From: Petunia secreta
Lineage: Eukaryota; Streptophyta; Magnoliopsida; Solanales; Solanaceae
Assembly (NCBI GenBank): GCA_029990175.1
Contig: JARKIP010000053.1
Span: 19,300,001-19,364,000 of the forward strand
Reading direction: 5' to 3'
Length of the DNA stretch: 64,000 nucleotides
In this document: positions 29,732 to 42,681 of the stretch, piece by piece
How positions within the stretch are numbered: position 1 is the first letter of the stretch
Layout of the letters: every line of letters begins with the position of its first letter
Position numbers and translations under genes: made by a program
Notes under the pieces: model-generated
Database searches by the model: none
Seen by the model: only the letters and a program-made list of their open reading frames with translations
What the model was told of the DNA's origin: nothing

Positions 29732-32700
29732 ATGGGGGGTTGTGTGTCGACGAGCAGCAGGAGTAGTTGTAGCAGCAGGAGCAATGGAGAAAAAGATTCA
29801 ACTGAATGTTTGGGAATTATAAGCATGTTTGGAAGAAAGAGGATTAGAAGAAGTTTTTCTGATCCTGCTACTGCATTGCAGCATCTGAGTTCGATACCTA
29901 ATCGGATCTTTAGCAATGGAAAGAGTCGCAGTTCTTGTATATATACGCAACAAGGACGTAAAGGGATAAATCAAGATGCGATGATCGTGTGGGAAGTAAG
30001 TCGTGCTTTTATGCTTAGAACTGTCCTTGGCATTTTTTAAAATCTGATATATTAAATGAATGTGCTTTGTGTAGGATTTCATGGCGGAGGATGTGACCTT
30101 TTGCGGAGTATTTGATGGCCATGGTCCACATGGCCATCTCGTTGCTCGCAAAGTAAGGGATGCACTGCCCCTGAAGCTATCGTCCTTTTTGCAGTCATTT
30201 GAATCAAAGGACAATGGTTCAAATGCTAATCCACAATTGGAAGTTGTGGATCCTGATAAGGATCAATCAATGGCTGATAAGGTGGACACCCAGTGGAAAG
30301 AAGCTTTCCTTCAATCCTACAAGGCGATGGATAAAGAACTGAGGTCCCATTCTAATTTGGATTGCTTTTGCAGTGGCAGCACTTCTGTTACTCTAGTGAA
30401 ACAGGTTAGCTGTGTAACTTTTGTTATTTCTTCCCTCATGCTATTTATGTCATTTTGTTCTCTTAAGCTTATTTTTTATCTTTTGTTTTAAGGGTTCAAA
30501 CCTGTATATGGGCTATATCGGTGATTCTCGGGCAATCTTGGCATCAAAGGATGACAATGATTCAATGGTAGCAGTCCAATTGACTGTTGATCTGAAGCCT
30601 GATTTACCTAGTATGTTTCTTTTATTATGAATCTTTCATGGCGTATGATCATTTTCTGAATTCCTATTAGATAATCTAGTATTTCGGGTTCCAGAGGAAG
30701 CTGAGAGGATAAAACAATGTAAAGGTCGAGTTTTTGCGTTGCAAGATGAGCCTGAGGTGCAGAGAGTTTGGTTGCCATATGATAATGCACCTGGGTTAGC
30801 AATGGCTCGAGCATTTGGCGATTTTTGTGTGAAGGATTATGGGGTAATTTCTATACCAGAGTTTTCACACCGGGTTCTTACAAAGAGGGACCAGTTCATT
30901 GTTCTTGCTTCTGATGGGGTATGTTATGCTGTCTGAATCTCTTTATATTTTATGATTTGTTACCTTAATCATTTTTGGAAATCCTGGAGCCAGCCTCAAA
31001 TGATATTCGTTAAGGTGTTGTAAGAATATGTAAGTAAGGCCTCAATGAGAAATCACTAACAAATTGATCCTTTTGGCTTACCCGTAACTAGGCATTTTAA
31101 CTTGGAAGGAGGGGATTGTGAAATGATGCATTATAAAGTTGAAATTTATAATGTTTAAACATCTCTCTAATGTTTGAACATTTCCTTGTTGTTTGGACTA
31201 AACAACTGAGAATTGTTTAAACAATTGAGAATTGCTTGAGCTGTTTAACCACTCCTGGTTGTTTCAGACAACCGAGAATTGTTTAAACAACTCTCTGATT
31301 ATGCAAACAATTAACTAGTGGTTAAACAAAGTTTTTAACGAACTGCAGAATCTCTGCACCGTTTCAAAAAAAGTTATGAATCTCTCCAAAATCTTCAAAA
31401 CAAATACAATCGCGATGATAAAAATTTTAAGATGTAGAAGAAACGAGAAGACAAAAATGCAGAAGAAAAAGAATGTTAAAGGAAAGAAGAGGAGGAGGAA
31501 GGAGAGTAGACTGGGGAAAAGGAGAGAACGAAGGAGAAGGAAGGAGGGAAGATGAAAGTTTAAAATTTGAAATATGAAAGTGGGTTAAATTTCAAATTCT
31601 CGGATATTTAGGCATGCCCCTAATATTTTAGAAATTACAACAACACCCCTATTTGATTAATCATCTTTGACTAAATCATTGTCACTTTTTCTTCATTCCA
31701 AACTCAAAGGGTCTATTTACCTCATTCTTCTCATGTAGCTTCTGGGTAGGGGAAGAGGGGCATATTATGTAGGCTCAACAGCAGGTATTTACATCTGTAC
31801 CTAGGAGGAAAGAATTCTGAATAGTTTTTGAATCAAACAAGCAGACACTCCTCATAAGTGAAGTAGCTATCACTTTAGTATTTTAAAGAAGTATTAATTA
31901 CCTCATCTGCTTGTCAATTTTTTTTAAAAAAAAGAGAAGAAAATAAGGTATTAGCTCGTCTACTTTAGTAGGTTGTCTTCTATGCCTTTCTGGTAATGAG
32001 GAAAGAAAATGGAGATTGACAGCAGTTAATCTTTGAAGCAGCAGCTTTAACGCAGTTATTAACATGAAAACTTAGGAGGGAAGGACTTTTGATCAGTTTT
32101 AACATAAGAATTGCCACATTTTCTCTCAAGAAGGTTTGTCATTGAGAAAACACCCTCAAACAGTGATTTTCTTACAACTCTTGATGTTTTAGCAGTTTTC
32201 TCACTTTTGGACAGTTTAGTCTAGATGAAGGCGAGTAAATGTTTCTAGGCATGTGAATGAATCATATGTCTTCCTGTTGTAGTTTTAAAAACCTTTTACA
32301 GCTTGTGTTCCACCTTTTGAGGGTTTCATGGATTCTCGATCGACCTGCCCATGCGTACTTTCTGCTAGAATCATGACCAAGAAGTGTATGTGTCTGTTTG
32401 TTGTGAGCTATGGAACAAAATTTATTGATTATTTTCACGTGTTAGTTTTGTTTGTTCATCTAATGGGAATATCCTTGATATGTTCTAATTCACATGTGGA
32501 ATTACTTTGATTGTGATTGTGATTGTGACTTTGACACCAATGCCTACTTTCTGCATCTCCAGTCTTGCTATTATAGTTGATCCTAAAAATCCATAACACT
32601 ATTTTAGTACTTAACTAGATAAATAAATTGAAGGTAGCTTGAAACTGTGTTGGGTGCAAGTCTTCATAGCATAACCAAGGGCTCAGACTTCTATCTAGCA

Positions 32701-34442
32701 AAGTTCTGACAGGTGGCTCTTTGAGAAAGAAAAGGAAAAGTATTTTATTGCAAAAGCAAAAAACCTAGTATGCATTTGAAGCTTTCTTCTTGAAAACAAA
32801 TTATTAGCTTATATGTTCATTAGGTGTAAGTGAATAAATTATATTGAATTATAATCAGAAGCTCCATTACATGGCCTTGAAATATATTGCACTGGAAAAT
32901 TTCAAATTTTGTTGATGGAAGCAAGGATTCTAGGACATGTAAAAGATATATTTGAATTGTAAAAGATTTTCAAAAAAGTTTTCGTCCCTTTTTTGAGATA
33001 ATGAGGTGTTTGGTTTGAACAATAGGTTTGGTTTAAAAAACCGTAACTTGTTTCACCAAAAGCAAAACAAACAGCAACCTTTTTGTTTTGAATTATTTCA
33101 CAAACTTTTTCGTGTTATCATTTTCACTTCTGAAAATGTTAACTTTTTCGCAATTATGAATTAGTCGTGTTATTTTTTGAATGAGAATAGGAACTTATGA
33201 TCAATTTCCTCAAGGCTAATGGCATGATTACTCCATTATTTCATACTCTCTGTCTATTCCAGTTGGATATGACCATTGGCTTCAGACAACTTTTTTCATT
33301 GGCTGTCTATCGGAATGCACCCCACTGTCTGCAGGACATTGGCGTGTATCCTAAAACTTTAATATTAGACTGGAAAGAGATCAAGGCTATCCACTAGGCC
33401 TTTAATATGGTTCCCCTTATTCTGATACAATGGGAACTTCATCTACAAATATAGAACAGCTCTCAAGCTTCAAAGTATTCTAGATCTGAGAAATATAACT
33501 GGGACGTTTATATTGGTAGAGTAGTTTTACAGAGCTAACTGTCCTTATAGGATGAGTTCACTCTTCTCGATTAAGCACGATCTTGTTTCCGATACTGAGT
33601 TTTCACACTTTAGTTGACAAACCAAGATTATCATGGGAAAACCCCCTAGTGATTTATAGTTAGGCTCTCCTGTAGCTTTTCTCGGGGACGGCTTTCTAAC
33701 TCATTTTGTTTCAAGTTAGAAGAGTATCCATTTGCAAAGGCTGTAGTGGAAATTTTGGCAGATGCTGTAAGACTGCATAACAGTATCTAGATTGCTCATG
33801 CTTGATAAGATGGAGATCAGTCATCTACTTCAACTAAAATTGATGAAGTACTGAAACTAATTAAACTTCAATGGATAAACTTCTTGCCTGCCTGCTTCTG
33901 AGCTGAATGACTATCCTTGGTTGCAGGTTTGGGATGTCTTGAGTAATGAAGAAGTGGTCGATATAGTGTCATCAGCTCCTACACGGTCGTCAGCTGCCAG
34001 AATTCTAGTTGACTCTGCAGCGCGCGAATGGAAAACCAAATACCCGACTTCAAGAATGGATGATTGTGCTGTTGTTTGCTTATTCTTGGATGGACAGATG
34101 GACATGGAATCTGACAATGAGGATCATTGTTACTCTTCTGCTACACTTCAGAGCAACCATTCTGGTAATGCAGCTGAATCAGATGATGGACACAATTCTG
34201 AGCCATCTCTGCAGAGAAATGCTACTGTAAGATCAGATGGACAGAATTCCGAGCCATCTCTGCAGAGAAATACTACAGTAAGATCAGCTGAAGAGAATGA
34301 TGCATATAAACGAGTAGCAGCAGAAGCAGGTCAAGAAAATGTGGTGACAGAAGATCAGAAATGGTCAGGATTAGAAGGTGTTACTCGAGTTAACTCTCTG
34401 GTTCAGCTTCCAAGATTTTCCGACGAAAGGCCAAGACCTTAA
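29732..34442 (+). CDS. Protein phosphatase 2C (clade-E-like), 483 aa
   Basis: Five exons join in phase: 29,732-29,995, 30,075-30,404, 30,493-30,610, 30,695-30,918 and 33,927-34,442. The start was chosen as MGGCVS because it gives the myristoylation (Gly2) and palmitoylation (Cys4) signal common in this plant PP2C group, so the enzyme is probably tethered to the plasma membrane. Metal-dependent Ser/Thr phosphatase motifs are intact: INQDAM (near residue 80), GVFDGHG (99-105), GDSRA (about 207-211), ASDGVWD (309-315) and MDDCAVV (about 356-362). The C-terminal ~110 residues are acidic and Ser-rich with a 17-residue tandem repeat (NSEPSLQRN(A/T)TVRS). The last intron is 3 kb and repeat-bearing. 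Expected role: dephosphorylation in stress or hormone signalling; the exact substrate is not deducible. Confidence 0.92.
31100..31570. repeat. Repeat-like insert in PP2C intron 4
   Basis: Several copies of GTTTAAACAA(C/T)TGAGAATTG-type words within 31,190-31,330, then a purine-rich A/G tract at 31,430-31,555. The texture suggests an inserted unidentified element inside the 3-kb intron; no coding frame is present. Confidence 0.35.
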
Positions 34443-35577
34443 CCTTTTTATTCAATTACGATTGTTGTAATACAAATTTCTTTATCTCAAAGGTGAAATA
34501 GAGTATGTGGCATGGTGCTATTCTTTTTATATTAGCATGTTTATGTTCCATTTCTGGTTTCATTAAGTTGACATTCATTCCAACTGTAAATTCTTGTTTT
34601 CTTGCGGATGTTCCAATTTCAAGGCAATGGCAAATCATCACAATTCATGTTATGTATACTTTCTGATGAGAGTTTAATCTGATTAATGATCTAAATGGCA
34701 TTGAGACAGCTCTTCAATTATTTTCTAGAATTTTCTGAACAATAATTTGTGTTTGGATGATCCTTCTACAATTTTTTTTTTTAAAAAATAGTCTCAAGAA
34801 TGAGGAGTATGCATTTGTTTTAGTACAGGAGTTTTGAGTAATCTTTAGTTTTTTTTTTTTTTTTTTTTTTCCTTTACTTTTAGAGCAATGGTACATTTGG
34901 TGGTATAGGTCTCTTATTTTCATAAGCAAGTGCTATCAAGAAGTTGGAATAAAAGCTTTGTTCTGTTTATTGTCTTGCCAAGTAACATCAAATTCCAGAT
35001 CATTATCAAATTCTTGTCTTTGACCATAATGTCAGGTGTCAGAATTGATAATCTGTAGTCGCCTTAATCGATGCAAATGATTAGACAAGGCTGGATAATA
35101 ATCTACAAAATGTCCACTGTTTTTACATGAAAACTTTGTAATATTTTCCCTTTTAGTGCTGCCCTTGAGATCTGATACCTAATTCCAGTGTCTTGATAAG
35201 GGAAGGGAGAAGATTCAATCAGCATCTTGTGCGTGTATATACATATGTATATCGTATACATTAATCAGTACATTTTTTTATGATGTTTAATTGTATTAGA
35301 TGTTTCTTCGCAGCAGAATTGAGAAGCAGATTTCACACTAGCAAAGGCGATACTATCAATTGAGAATTAAGTTGCAAAAATTTTCAGTCATATCAGTGTT
35401 AAAGAGTAGTCTAGTAACACAAAATCTACTGAATATACATATCTGAAGAACGTTTATATGCAATTTGTGGCACACAGACAAATGACAGGTCATCAGCACG
35501 GCAACTCGCTCCATTCCAAATCTCACAGGCCAAAAAATGAAGATGAACTCTGAAATGGAGTTAACCAATTGAAGTTC
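34443..35577. other. PP2C 3' flank and intergenic DNA
   Basis: Contains the 3' UTR region of the PP2C gene, a long T-run (34,849-34,872) and, toward 35,340-35,577, probably the 3' UTR of the minus-strand candidate gene at 35,578-38,612. No coding frame recognised. Confidence 0.4.
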
Positions 35578-38500
35578 TCAAACTTCAGCTTCTCCTGATC
35601 TGGATACGAGCTTACCATCATCCTGAAAATTAAGGAAAAGTTACAGGTCACAAGGACAAACGCCAAGAAAAAGGTCTATGTAATTTTGCATAAATATTCA
35701 GTCAGAAAATACTATATGAATCCCACTACAACACCCAAGTTTTAAGTTGATCTAAGGTGGCGGACTTATTAAGAGAAAAAATGTACAGAAATATGGTGAA
35801 ATATCAAGAAGCTCAAAATTCGGACACACGTACATTCCTAATACATAAAATATAAGGTAAGAAGATATATTTTGAATGGAGTTGGCAATAGAGTACCTTA
35901 AGCTTTTGAGTGACCTAGACAAACAATATGTATTGTCAGAACATTCCAAATGTAACCTGGCTGACAAGTTAGCCAACATTTCATGTGCATAAAAACGAAC
36001 AGTTCAGTACCATCATGTCCGTAGTTTGATCAGCAATCCATGGATCTAATAACTAGCATCACCAAACACAGATCTCTATCATTTAGGAATTATGTTACAC
36101 AATGGTTATTGATATTAACCAGCTTAAGCTAAAGATATTCACCAATCTTTCCCAACCCCTTTTTTCAAGTTTTGGCATACGAAATCACGGGTACTACACA
36201 TTTATTTTCCAAAATACAGAAACTTTAAGACAGAAGCGTCAGGGCCAGACTCGTCTAGTCGTCTTCTCTAATAGGTAAGATGTCCATGGCTTCTTCATTT
36301 GGCATTATTATGACCACCAACCAATTCGGTTAAGCTAATCCAGAAAAACCTCTTTGTATCACCCTATTTCTAACTTACATGCATGATGACAATCGACCTG
36401 GCAACAACAACTAATCAATTCAACAAACATGTCGAGTAGAACTGAACCTTCATTCTAATTCTCCAATCCTACCAAAGTGACCATTTGTACGAACCACTGT
36501 ATCAAAATCCTACATTTAATGAACTACGATTGAAAATCCACCATTTGGAAGTGCAGCAAGGTATGAAAGAGTTCCAACTTTCCAAGACCTACCGTAAATG
36601 TCAGACAGTATCTTTAATTTCTCTTTTTCCAAATATAATTTCGTTGAAGTGTTTTAATACCTTTGATTGCTCGAGAAGAAGAGAAAATGGTGAAGAACAG
36701 TGATCAAGGAGAAGGTGGTGATGATGGTTCGGGATAATAGAGAAGATTACAACAAACTTACATCAAAAGGTGGTGATAATGACGTTGAAAGACTGTAATG
36801 AAGAGGAAGAACAAGAAGATGCAGGATTGCAGGCGGAGGAGGCCAAGGTAGTAAAGTAACTGGTGCTTGTGGAAAGGACAGTGTCAATACAAAAGAAGAT
36901 AGGTTCAGACGAAGAGAGAGAATGAAAAGTGGCAGCAGATAGCAAACAGTACTAGGATAATATGGTGAATGCAACACTGTAGATTGATGATAATCGTGAT
37001 AAGTAATCTATGATGATGACGGCAAAAAACATGGTCAATTGTAATATGTGATTTTTTAAAAAAAAAAATTGTTACAAGTTACAACTGTATTATGTGATTG
37101 TTATCAAGAAGAGCGAGGAATTGATGTGTTTGGAAATGATCGGAACATCCATTGCACTTAACTGCAATAAGGCATTCAGCTTAACTGCTAGCAACAAGGT
37201 AAGCCTATAAATGATCCAAGTAAAACCACTACGCAGTGCTCTAGCAACAAGTAGAACTTGACATACACATTTCCATATCAAAAAGAACTTGATATAGACA
37301 TCAGTGAAGCTATCATTACTCAGGCCTTACACAGACAAATAAGATGCTAAATGTACCGATCTTAAAATACCAAGAATATGAAAATTTTCTGTCAATAAAC
37401 CATCTCGGTACTATTCCAGAATCCAGACCAGAAAGTTCCTCACAAGAATAGCAGCCAGATTTTTCCAGATCAATATTTTAGCACAGATTTAATATAGCTC
37501 AGTCAAGCAACACCCAATTTCAGCTGCAAAGTTACTAAATTTTCTTAGTCGATATATTACAAAACAAGACGTGCCTTAAGTCTTAACCAAACAGCACCTG
37601 GTCATTTGGAAGGCCTATGAAATAAATTCTCCAATTGATCCACTTTTATGAACTATAACTTGAATATCATTCCAATTTTTGCTTACAGTAAATACTAAGA
37701 GACCTTGACTATCTTATAAAATATCAGAAAGATTAAGCTACACATTAGAACCATGGGTATATCACTATGGTCTACATCATCCTTCAGAATGCCAGACTCT
37801 TGCTTAATTCTATATTAAAAAGGCAATAGACATTTACGTTACATTGACTCGACAATGGGTACGTATCCTACCCGAGTCTGCATAACTATCCATCACTGGT
37901 ATTTTAGTTTGTCTTTTATAATTTTAGCTAAATTTAGACACATGAAGTACCAACACTGATGTCACACCTGTTCAACATAAGTAAGTCAAAGCAAATGAAG
38001 GATCCATTTACCATACTTAGTTTCTGAAGCAAGATTATCAGGACAAACATCTGGGGTAGCCCCAGGGCTATGGTCTAGTCGTAAGAGATCAGGTTATGAC
38101 GTGTGGGTTAGGCACGTCATAACTTTGAACCGTGTTGCGGATGAAAACCTTCTAAGCACTCTCTCTATCCCAATTTATGTGAAAGTGACTGACTAGGCAC
38201 AAAGTTAAATAAAGTGAACTTGTGAAACTAGTGGATTAAAACAAATCTTAGAAACTTGGGTGGCTATGAATTACTATTTTATAAAGTTAAATTGTTATTA
38301 AATATAGAAATATGTTATTCTTTTTTAAATTTATCAAAAAGGAAAAACCTTTACATAAAATGGGACGAATGGAGTAGTTTTTAAGTGGAAAAAGGAAGAG
38401 GGACCTGCCCATTAGTTTGGAACTGTGCCACTAGTTGTCTTAGACACAACTAAATGAAATGTGGATAATGAATAATGGATTAATCGAGGTAAAGTGATTA

Positions 38501-38612
38501 AGATGGAAATTAACAAAAGAGGGTAGGAAGAAATTACCTGAATGGGATCAAAGAGCAACCATTTTGACAAGAAAGAAGGAGAGGAAACAGAAGAAGATGA
38601 AGAGGTAAACAT
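35578..38612 (-). CDS. Possible small spliced gene, function unknown
   Basis: Two minus-strand blocks look like first and last exons. 38,612-38,538 encodes MFTSSSSSVSSPSFLSKWLL then FDPIQ, ending at a good donor (CAG|GTAATTT). 35,622-35,578 follows an acceptor (TTTTCAG) and encodes DDGKLVSRSGEAEV plus stop. Both are in phase 0, so direct joining is possible (39 aa); further exons may lie in the 2.9-kb gap but I could not identify them. The N-terminus resembles a short Ser-rich targeting or anchor segment. No family recognised. Confidence 0.35.
38050..38157. mobile_element. SINE-like tRNA-derived fragment (tentative)
   Basis: GGGCTATGGTCTAGTCGTAA is box-A-like, and ACTTTGAACC about 45 bp later is where box B would sit. 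It is short, has no clear tail and abuts the MITE at 38,158. Confidence 0.3.
38158..38377. mobile_element. Stowaway-like MITE (CTCTATCCCAATTTATGT family)
   Basis: Terminal inverted repeats ACTCTCTCTATCCCAATTTA and TTACATAAAATGGGACGAAT (followed by GGAGTAG) enclose about 220 bp. The interior words TGACTAGGCACAAAGTT and GTGGATTAAAACAAATCTTA are shared with the partial copy at 54,590-54,740. This family is abundant in Solanaceae genomes (established knowledge, recalled). Confidence 0.7.
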
Positions 38613-39587
38613 AATCTAGTATCTCAAATAATTTAGTGGATCTACGGTTCCTCTTTGCCACCTTCTTTGACGTGTCTTCCATTGATTCTACCTTTGCCAT
38701 TAATGCAAATGAGAAGAGCAGATCAAGAAATTCAAAAGGGAAATGTTAATAGTAGATCTATCTTGGATTATGTTATAAACGGAAAATGGCCAAAAATACC
38801 CCCTATGTATTGAAAATTGTTCAAATTATGTGTACCTAAATATCCTTACAGTTATTTTTTTTTTTGGAAAAATATACCCTAAAAACTAACGGATATGGCA
38901 AGTGTGTATTGTGGGTCACTCCTATTCTTATTTGGCGCAATTTAAATAGTCCATGTGGATAAACTAATCCTACTCAGCCTAACCTAACTAACCAACTTAA
39001 CTCTACCCAAAAACATAACCCAACCTAACCCGACCCTATACTAACCTAACCCGCGTAATTAACCCCTAATCCTTCAGTTTTACCCCCAAAAATATTTTAA
39101 CCTTTTAACTTCTTACCAAAGTGGCGATTATGGTTAACAAAGAGATGATTAGGGTTTAATCGATTCGATAAAGTGAAGTGCTGAGTGTTTGATTAAAGTA
39201 TGTTTCTCAACTTTTTATTACTTTTTTGTTGTCGATATATCCTTGTCAATTTTGTTTTATTGCTTTTGTCGATATTTGATAAAGTGAAGTGTTGATTGTT
39301 AATTTGATATACCCTAGAAATCATTAGTTTAGGTGTAAAGTTCACAGCTTTTTTGGCTTTATATTAGTGTAGTATATCGACAAGATGGTGGGTGTGTATA
39401 TTGTAATTTCTGCCTATTTTTTAATTTAAGGTTTTAAATTTCACATTGTTGGTGGGTGGGGGTATATCGACAATATGGTGGTCCCTTGTATCTCCATTGT
39501 GTGCATTTTCAGTTTATATTTTAGTCATTAATATTAATATGTGTGTGGTCCCTTAATAAAATATTCTTGTCATGTGACTATATGTAG

Positions 39588-40213
39588 ATGATTGAAAAAG
39601 TGGACCTGATTTTTAACTATGATGGTCAGTGGGTTAAAAGACCAAAATTAGCTTATAGGAAAAAATTAATCCAAATATGGAGAGATTATGAAGTGGATCA
39701 CTTATCTTACATTGATATTTGCCAGGAATACACTGATAACTGGGGTTATTTGGAGGTTGTTCAACTTATAGTTAGTGGTCACAAAAGGGTAAGTATTATG
39801 TTGTAGAGGGAGATGAAGGGATAAGGGCTTTGCAAAGCCTTCTGTCTGACAAGTTTAAGGTTATTAACTATTATGCAGTTGATAAATATGAAGATGAATT
39901 GAATGTACCAAATATTACTAAGCTTGTTAGGCTGAATGTTCATAATAGGGCACCTGCTAGTATACCAAATCATGTTGAGGTCTTGGATGTCCATGATGGG
40001 GGGATAGTGAACCTGATTTATGTGCGCCTTCTGTTACTGAACATGTACCACTTTCTCAGCATAATCAACCTCATATTGACCCTGATTTGTGTGCACCTTC
40101 TCACCCATTTGAACCTCATATTGACCATGATTTGTCTGCACCCTCTCACCCTATTAAACCTCATATTGAACCAGATTTCTCTGATTTCTCTGAACCTTAG
40201 CAGCTTCCCCTAA
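39588..40213 (+). pseudogene. N-terminal (PB1-like) part of the second MULE transposase
   Basis: Starts MIEKVDLIFNYDGQWVKRPK and continues to about 39,797, then the coding sequence resumes in another frame with VVEGDEGIRALQSL, so one base is lost near 39,798. This N-terminal block is the PB1-like region often fused to plant MULE transposases. From about 40,020 to 40,200 the sequence is a decayed low-complexity repeat (CCTCATATTGACC-type units). Confidence 0.6.
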
Positions 40214-40409
40214 TATTTCTGACCCTATTGAAATACTCAATGATGATGTGGTGATTGCCCATACCACAGAATAGGGACAGATTGTAGTAGTAGTGAGGAT
40301 GAGGGGGAGATGATGAACCTGATCCTAATGACTATGATCATGATCTGTAGACTCCTTTAAGAAGCGAAATGGGCTTGAATTATCTGCCAAACTTGAAAAG
40401 TATAAGGTC

Positions 40410-41213
40410 TTGGTTGAAGGCATGGCCTTCAAAAATTTAAATGAAGCTAGGCAGGTTCTTGCTTTCTATTCTGTTGCAAACAAAAGGGAGCTACTGCTGG
40501 ATAAAAGTGATAGGAAAAGACTTAGGTATAAGTGTGAGGAAGGTTGTCCATTTGTATGCTATGTTGCTGGGGATGGGAAAGGGCAGGGGTTTAGTATTAG
40601 GACATTAAATCAAGCGCGCACATGTGATGAAAAATTTGAGAACAACAGGGCTACTTCCAAAGTCCTAGCTTTGTATTTCAAAGAGAAGATCCAAACCAAT
40701 CCACAATATAAGGTGAAGGACATGAAAGGGGAAATACACTCTGAATTTAACCTAACTTTTAATCATTCCAAGATGAGAATGGCTAAGAGGATTGCATTAG
40801 AGAAGTCAGATGGTAGTTACTTTGATGACTACAACAGATTAGAAGTTTATGCACATGAATTAAGAGAGAGTAATCTTGGTTCTGATATAGTTATAAACAT
40901 TTCCAAATATGCTTTAGAAGAAGGGAAGAGGAGATTTTTTAGAATGTATGTGTGCTTCCAAGCACCTAAACTAGAGTGGAAGGCAGGTTTGAAACCTCTA
41001 ATAGGGTTAGATGGCACTTTCTTGAAACAAAAGTGCAAGGGACAACTACTGGTGGCAGTTGCACAAGACTCATGCAATCACTTTTATCCACTTGCTTGGG
41101 CAGTGGTGGATAAAGAAATAAAGAGAAGCTGGATATGGTTCTTGAAGTTGCTGAGTCACTCATTGGAGCTGAATGAAGGGGAGGGCATTACATTCATGTC
41201 TGACATGCAAAAG
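40410..41213 (+). pseudogene. Core of the second MULE transposase, exon with MuDR domain
   Basis: An uninterrupted stretch of 268 codons to the donor at 41,214. It begins GMAFKNLNEARQVLAFYSVA (MuDR-family DNA-binding region; CxxxCPFVCYV zinc-binding-like cysteines) and proceeds to LIGLDGTFLKQKCKGQLLVA (first catalytic Asp) and FYPLAWAVVDKE, ending at FMSDMQK (second Asp). It is the best preserved part of this element, but its continuation contains a stop, so it is listed as a pseudogene. Confidence 0.8.
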
Positions 41214-41307
41214 GTAATGTTAATATAGTTTTTTTTCCTCTTTTTATAACTATTATAAGCTTTTCACTTGGTCACTGATTGTATTTTCTGAAATTGACTT
41301 GTATATA

Positions 41308-41656
41308 GGGACTGTTAGAACTTTCAAAGGAGGTTTGTCCACTTGCTCACCACAGATATTGTGTGAAGCACATAGAAGGTAATTGGGCAAAAGTTTGGTC
41401 TGGTAAGGAGATGAAAAAGCTAATGTGGTGGAGTGTATGGAGCTTTTTTTAGGAAGAGCTGTCAGATTATTTGGAGGAATTAGGGGGTATTTTTGTGGAT
41501 GCTGCTAGGCACTTGGTGTCTTACCCTGTAGAAGCATGGAGCAGGGCTTACTTTGATACAATTTGCAAGAACCCTATGGTTGATAACAATTTTGTTGAAT
41601 CTTTTAATGCATGGATTGTTGAAGCTAGGGAAAAATCAAATTGTGAAGATGCTTGA
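41308..41656 (+). pseudogene. Second MULE transposase, middle exon with nonsense mutation
   Basis: Acceptor TATATAG then GLLELSKEVCPLAHHRYCVK and HIEGNWAKVW (the C/H motif after the second Asp). An in-frame TAG at about 41,451 separates it from EELSDYLEELGG, VSYPVEAWSRAYFDT and NNFVESFNAWI, which continue in the same frame; a single G-to-T change from GAG would explain it. The frame is lost again at about 41,655. Confidence 0.75.
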
Positions 41657-41917
41657 GGATATTAGAGTGAAGGAAAATACATAGCTATTGATTTACAAGT
41701 TTTGATTTTATTATACTTTATTAACTCTTTTCTTCTTAATGTTTTCTTCAAGGTCATGAATATGATAAGGGAGCATGAAAAAGAAATTAAAACTTGGAAG
41801 GATCCATTCAGCCCCCATGCCATGGAAATTTTCAATGACAACAGAAAAATTGCCCAAGTATGCAGAGTAGACTTCAATGGAGATGATGGGTATGAAGTCA
41901 CCCGAGGTAGAAATATC

Positions 41918-42200
41918 AGACTCCTCCGGTAGAGCCAACAACAATTCAATGAATTGTCTTATGTTACTAAGTTTCAAGACGTTCACTGAATCCTTCACGA
42001 TGTTTTGGTGGCAGGTACTGGTGCATCGAAGCCTTAGAGAGCCGCTGGACTCCAGACAAGCCGTTACGAAGCCCCATCAGCCCAGGTCAGGCGACCCGAA
42101 AGGACCAGACATAAACCACCCGCTAAGAAAATGGTAAATAAGACAAGCGATCAAGCTGGCAAGTTAGGGATACAGGATGGATTTTTCCAGGGTGTGTGAA
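41918..42200. other. GC-richer insert between transposase core and SWIM finger
   Basis: The coding sequence EVTRGRN (ending about 41,920) should continue directly into the SWIM finger, which resumes at about 42,225 with CRSWDVSGIPCQHAIKAF. The ~290 bp between have a different composition (CCAGACAAGCCGTTACGAAG-type words) and belong to no frame of the transposase. No target duplication is visible. It could instead be a decayed intron. Confidence 0.4.
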
Positions 42201-42204
42201 CTTC

Positions 42205-42610
42205 CTTATATATTAAGCACACTGTTAAGTTGGAAGAGAAGTCACGTACATGTAGAAGTTGGGATGTTTCTGGTATACCTTGTCAGCATGCCATAAAAGC
42301 CTTTACATATAGAAAGCAAAATCCTGTGAATGAGATTCATTGGTGGTACTCAAGAGAGGCTTATAGCTTGGTGTATAAACACAAGCTTCAACCAGTGAGG
42401 GGTGATAGATTCTGGAAGGTGCTGCCTGAACATGCTATGGAACCACCAATAATTACAAACATGGCTGGAAGACTAAGGATTAAGAGAAAGAGGTAGAAGA
42501 ATGAGGCAAAGAAAAGGCAAAATCTATGGGCAGCATCAAGGGAAGGATTGAAAATGACTTGTGGCTTCTGCAGTGCACCTGGACACAACATTAGGAGATA
42601 TCCATTGGTA
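42205..42610 (+). pseudogene. Second MULE transposase, SWIM finger and zinc knuckle
   Basis: Contains CRSWDVSGIPCQHAIKAF (SWIM CxC...CxH, with the first Cys pair partly replaced), WWYSREAYSLVYKHKLQPVR, a basic RLRIKRKR and, after an in-frame TAG at 42,494, a CCHC-like CGFCSAPGHNIRR at about 42,560-42,600. This is the C-terminal targeting region of a MURA transposase. The stop and the Cys-to-Arg-like change in the knuckle mark decay. Confidence 0.7.
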
Positions 42611-42681
42611 ATATCACTAATTTTAATACATTTTAATAATACCTGAATTTTCTTGACTATTATCAAAAATGAATTTGATCT

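Noticed and set aside
36485..36977. Open frames at 36,485-36,703 (+) and 36,747-36,977 (-)
   Set aside because: Low-complexity GA/TC-rich sequence with no splice context or domain.
38050..38157. A functional tRNA gene
   Set aside because: Box-like words are present but no cloverleaf can be folded by eye; at most a SINE fragment.
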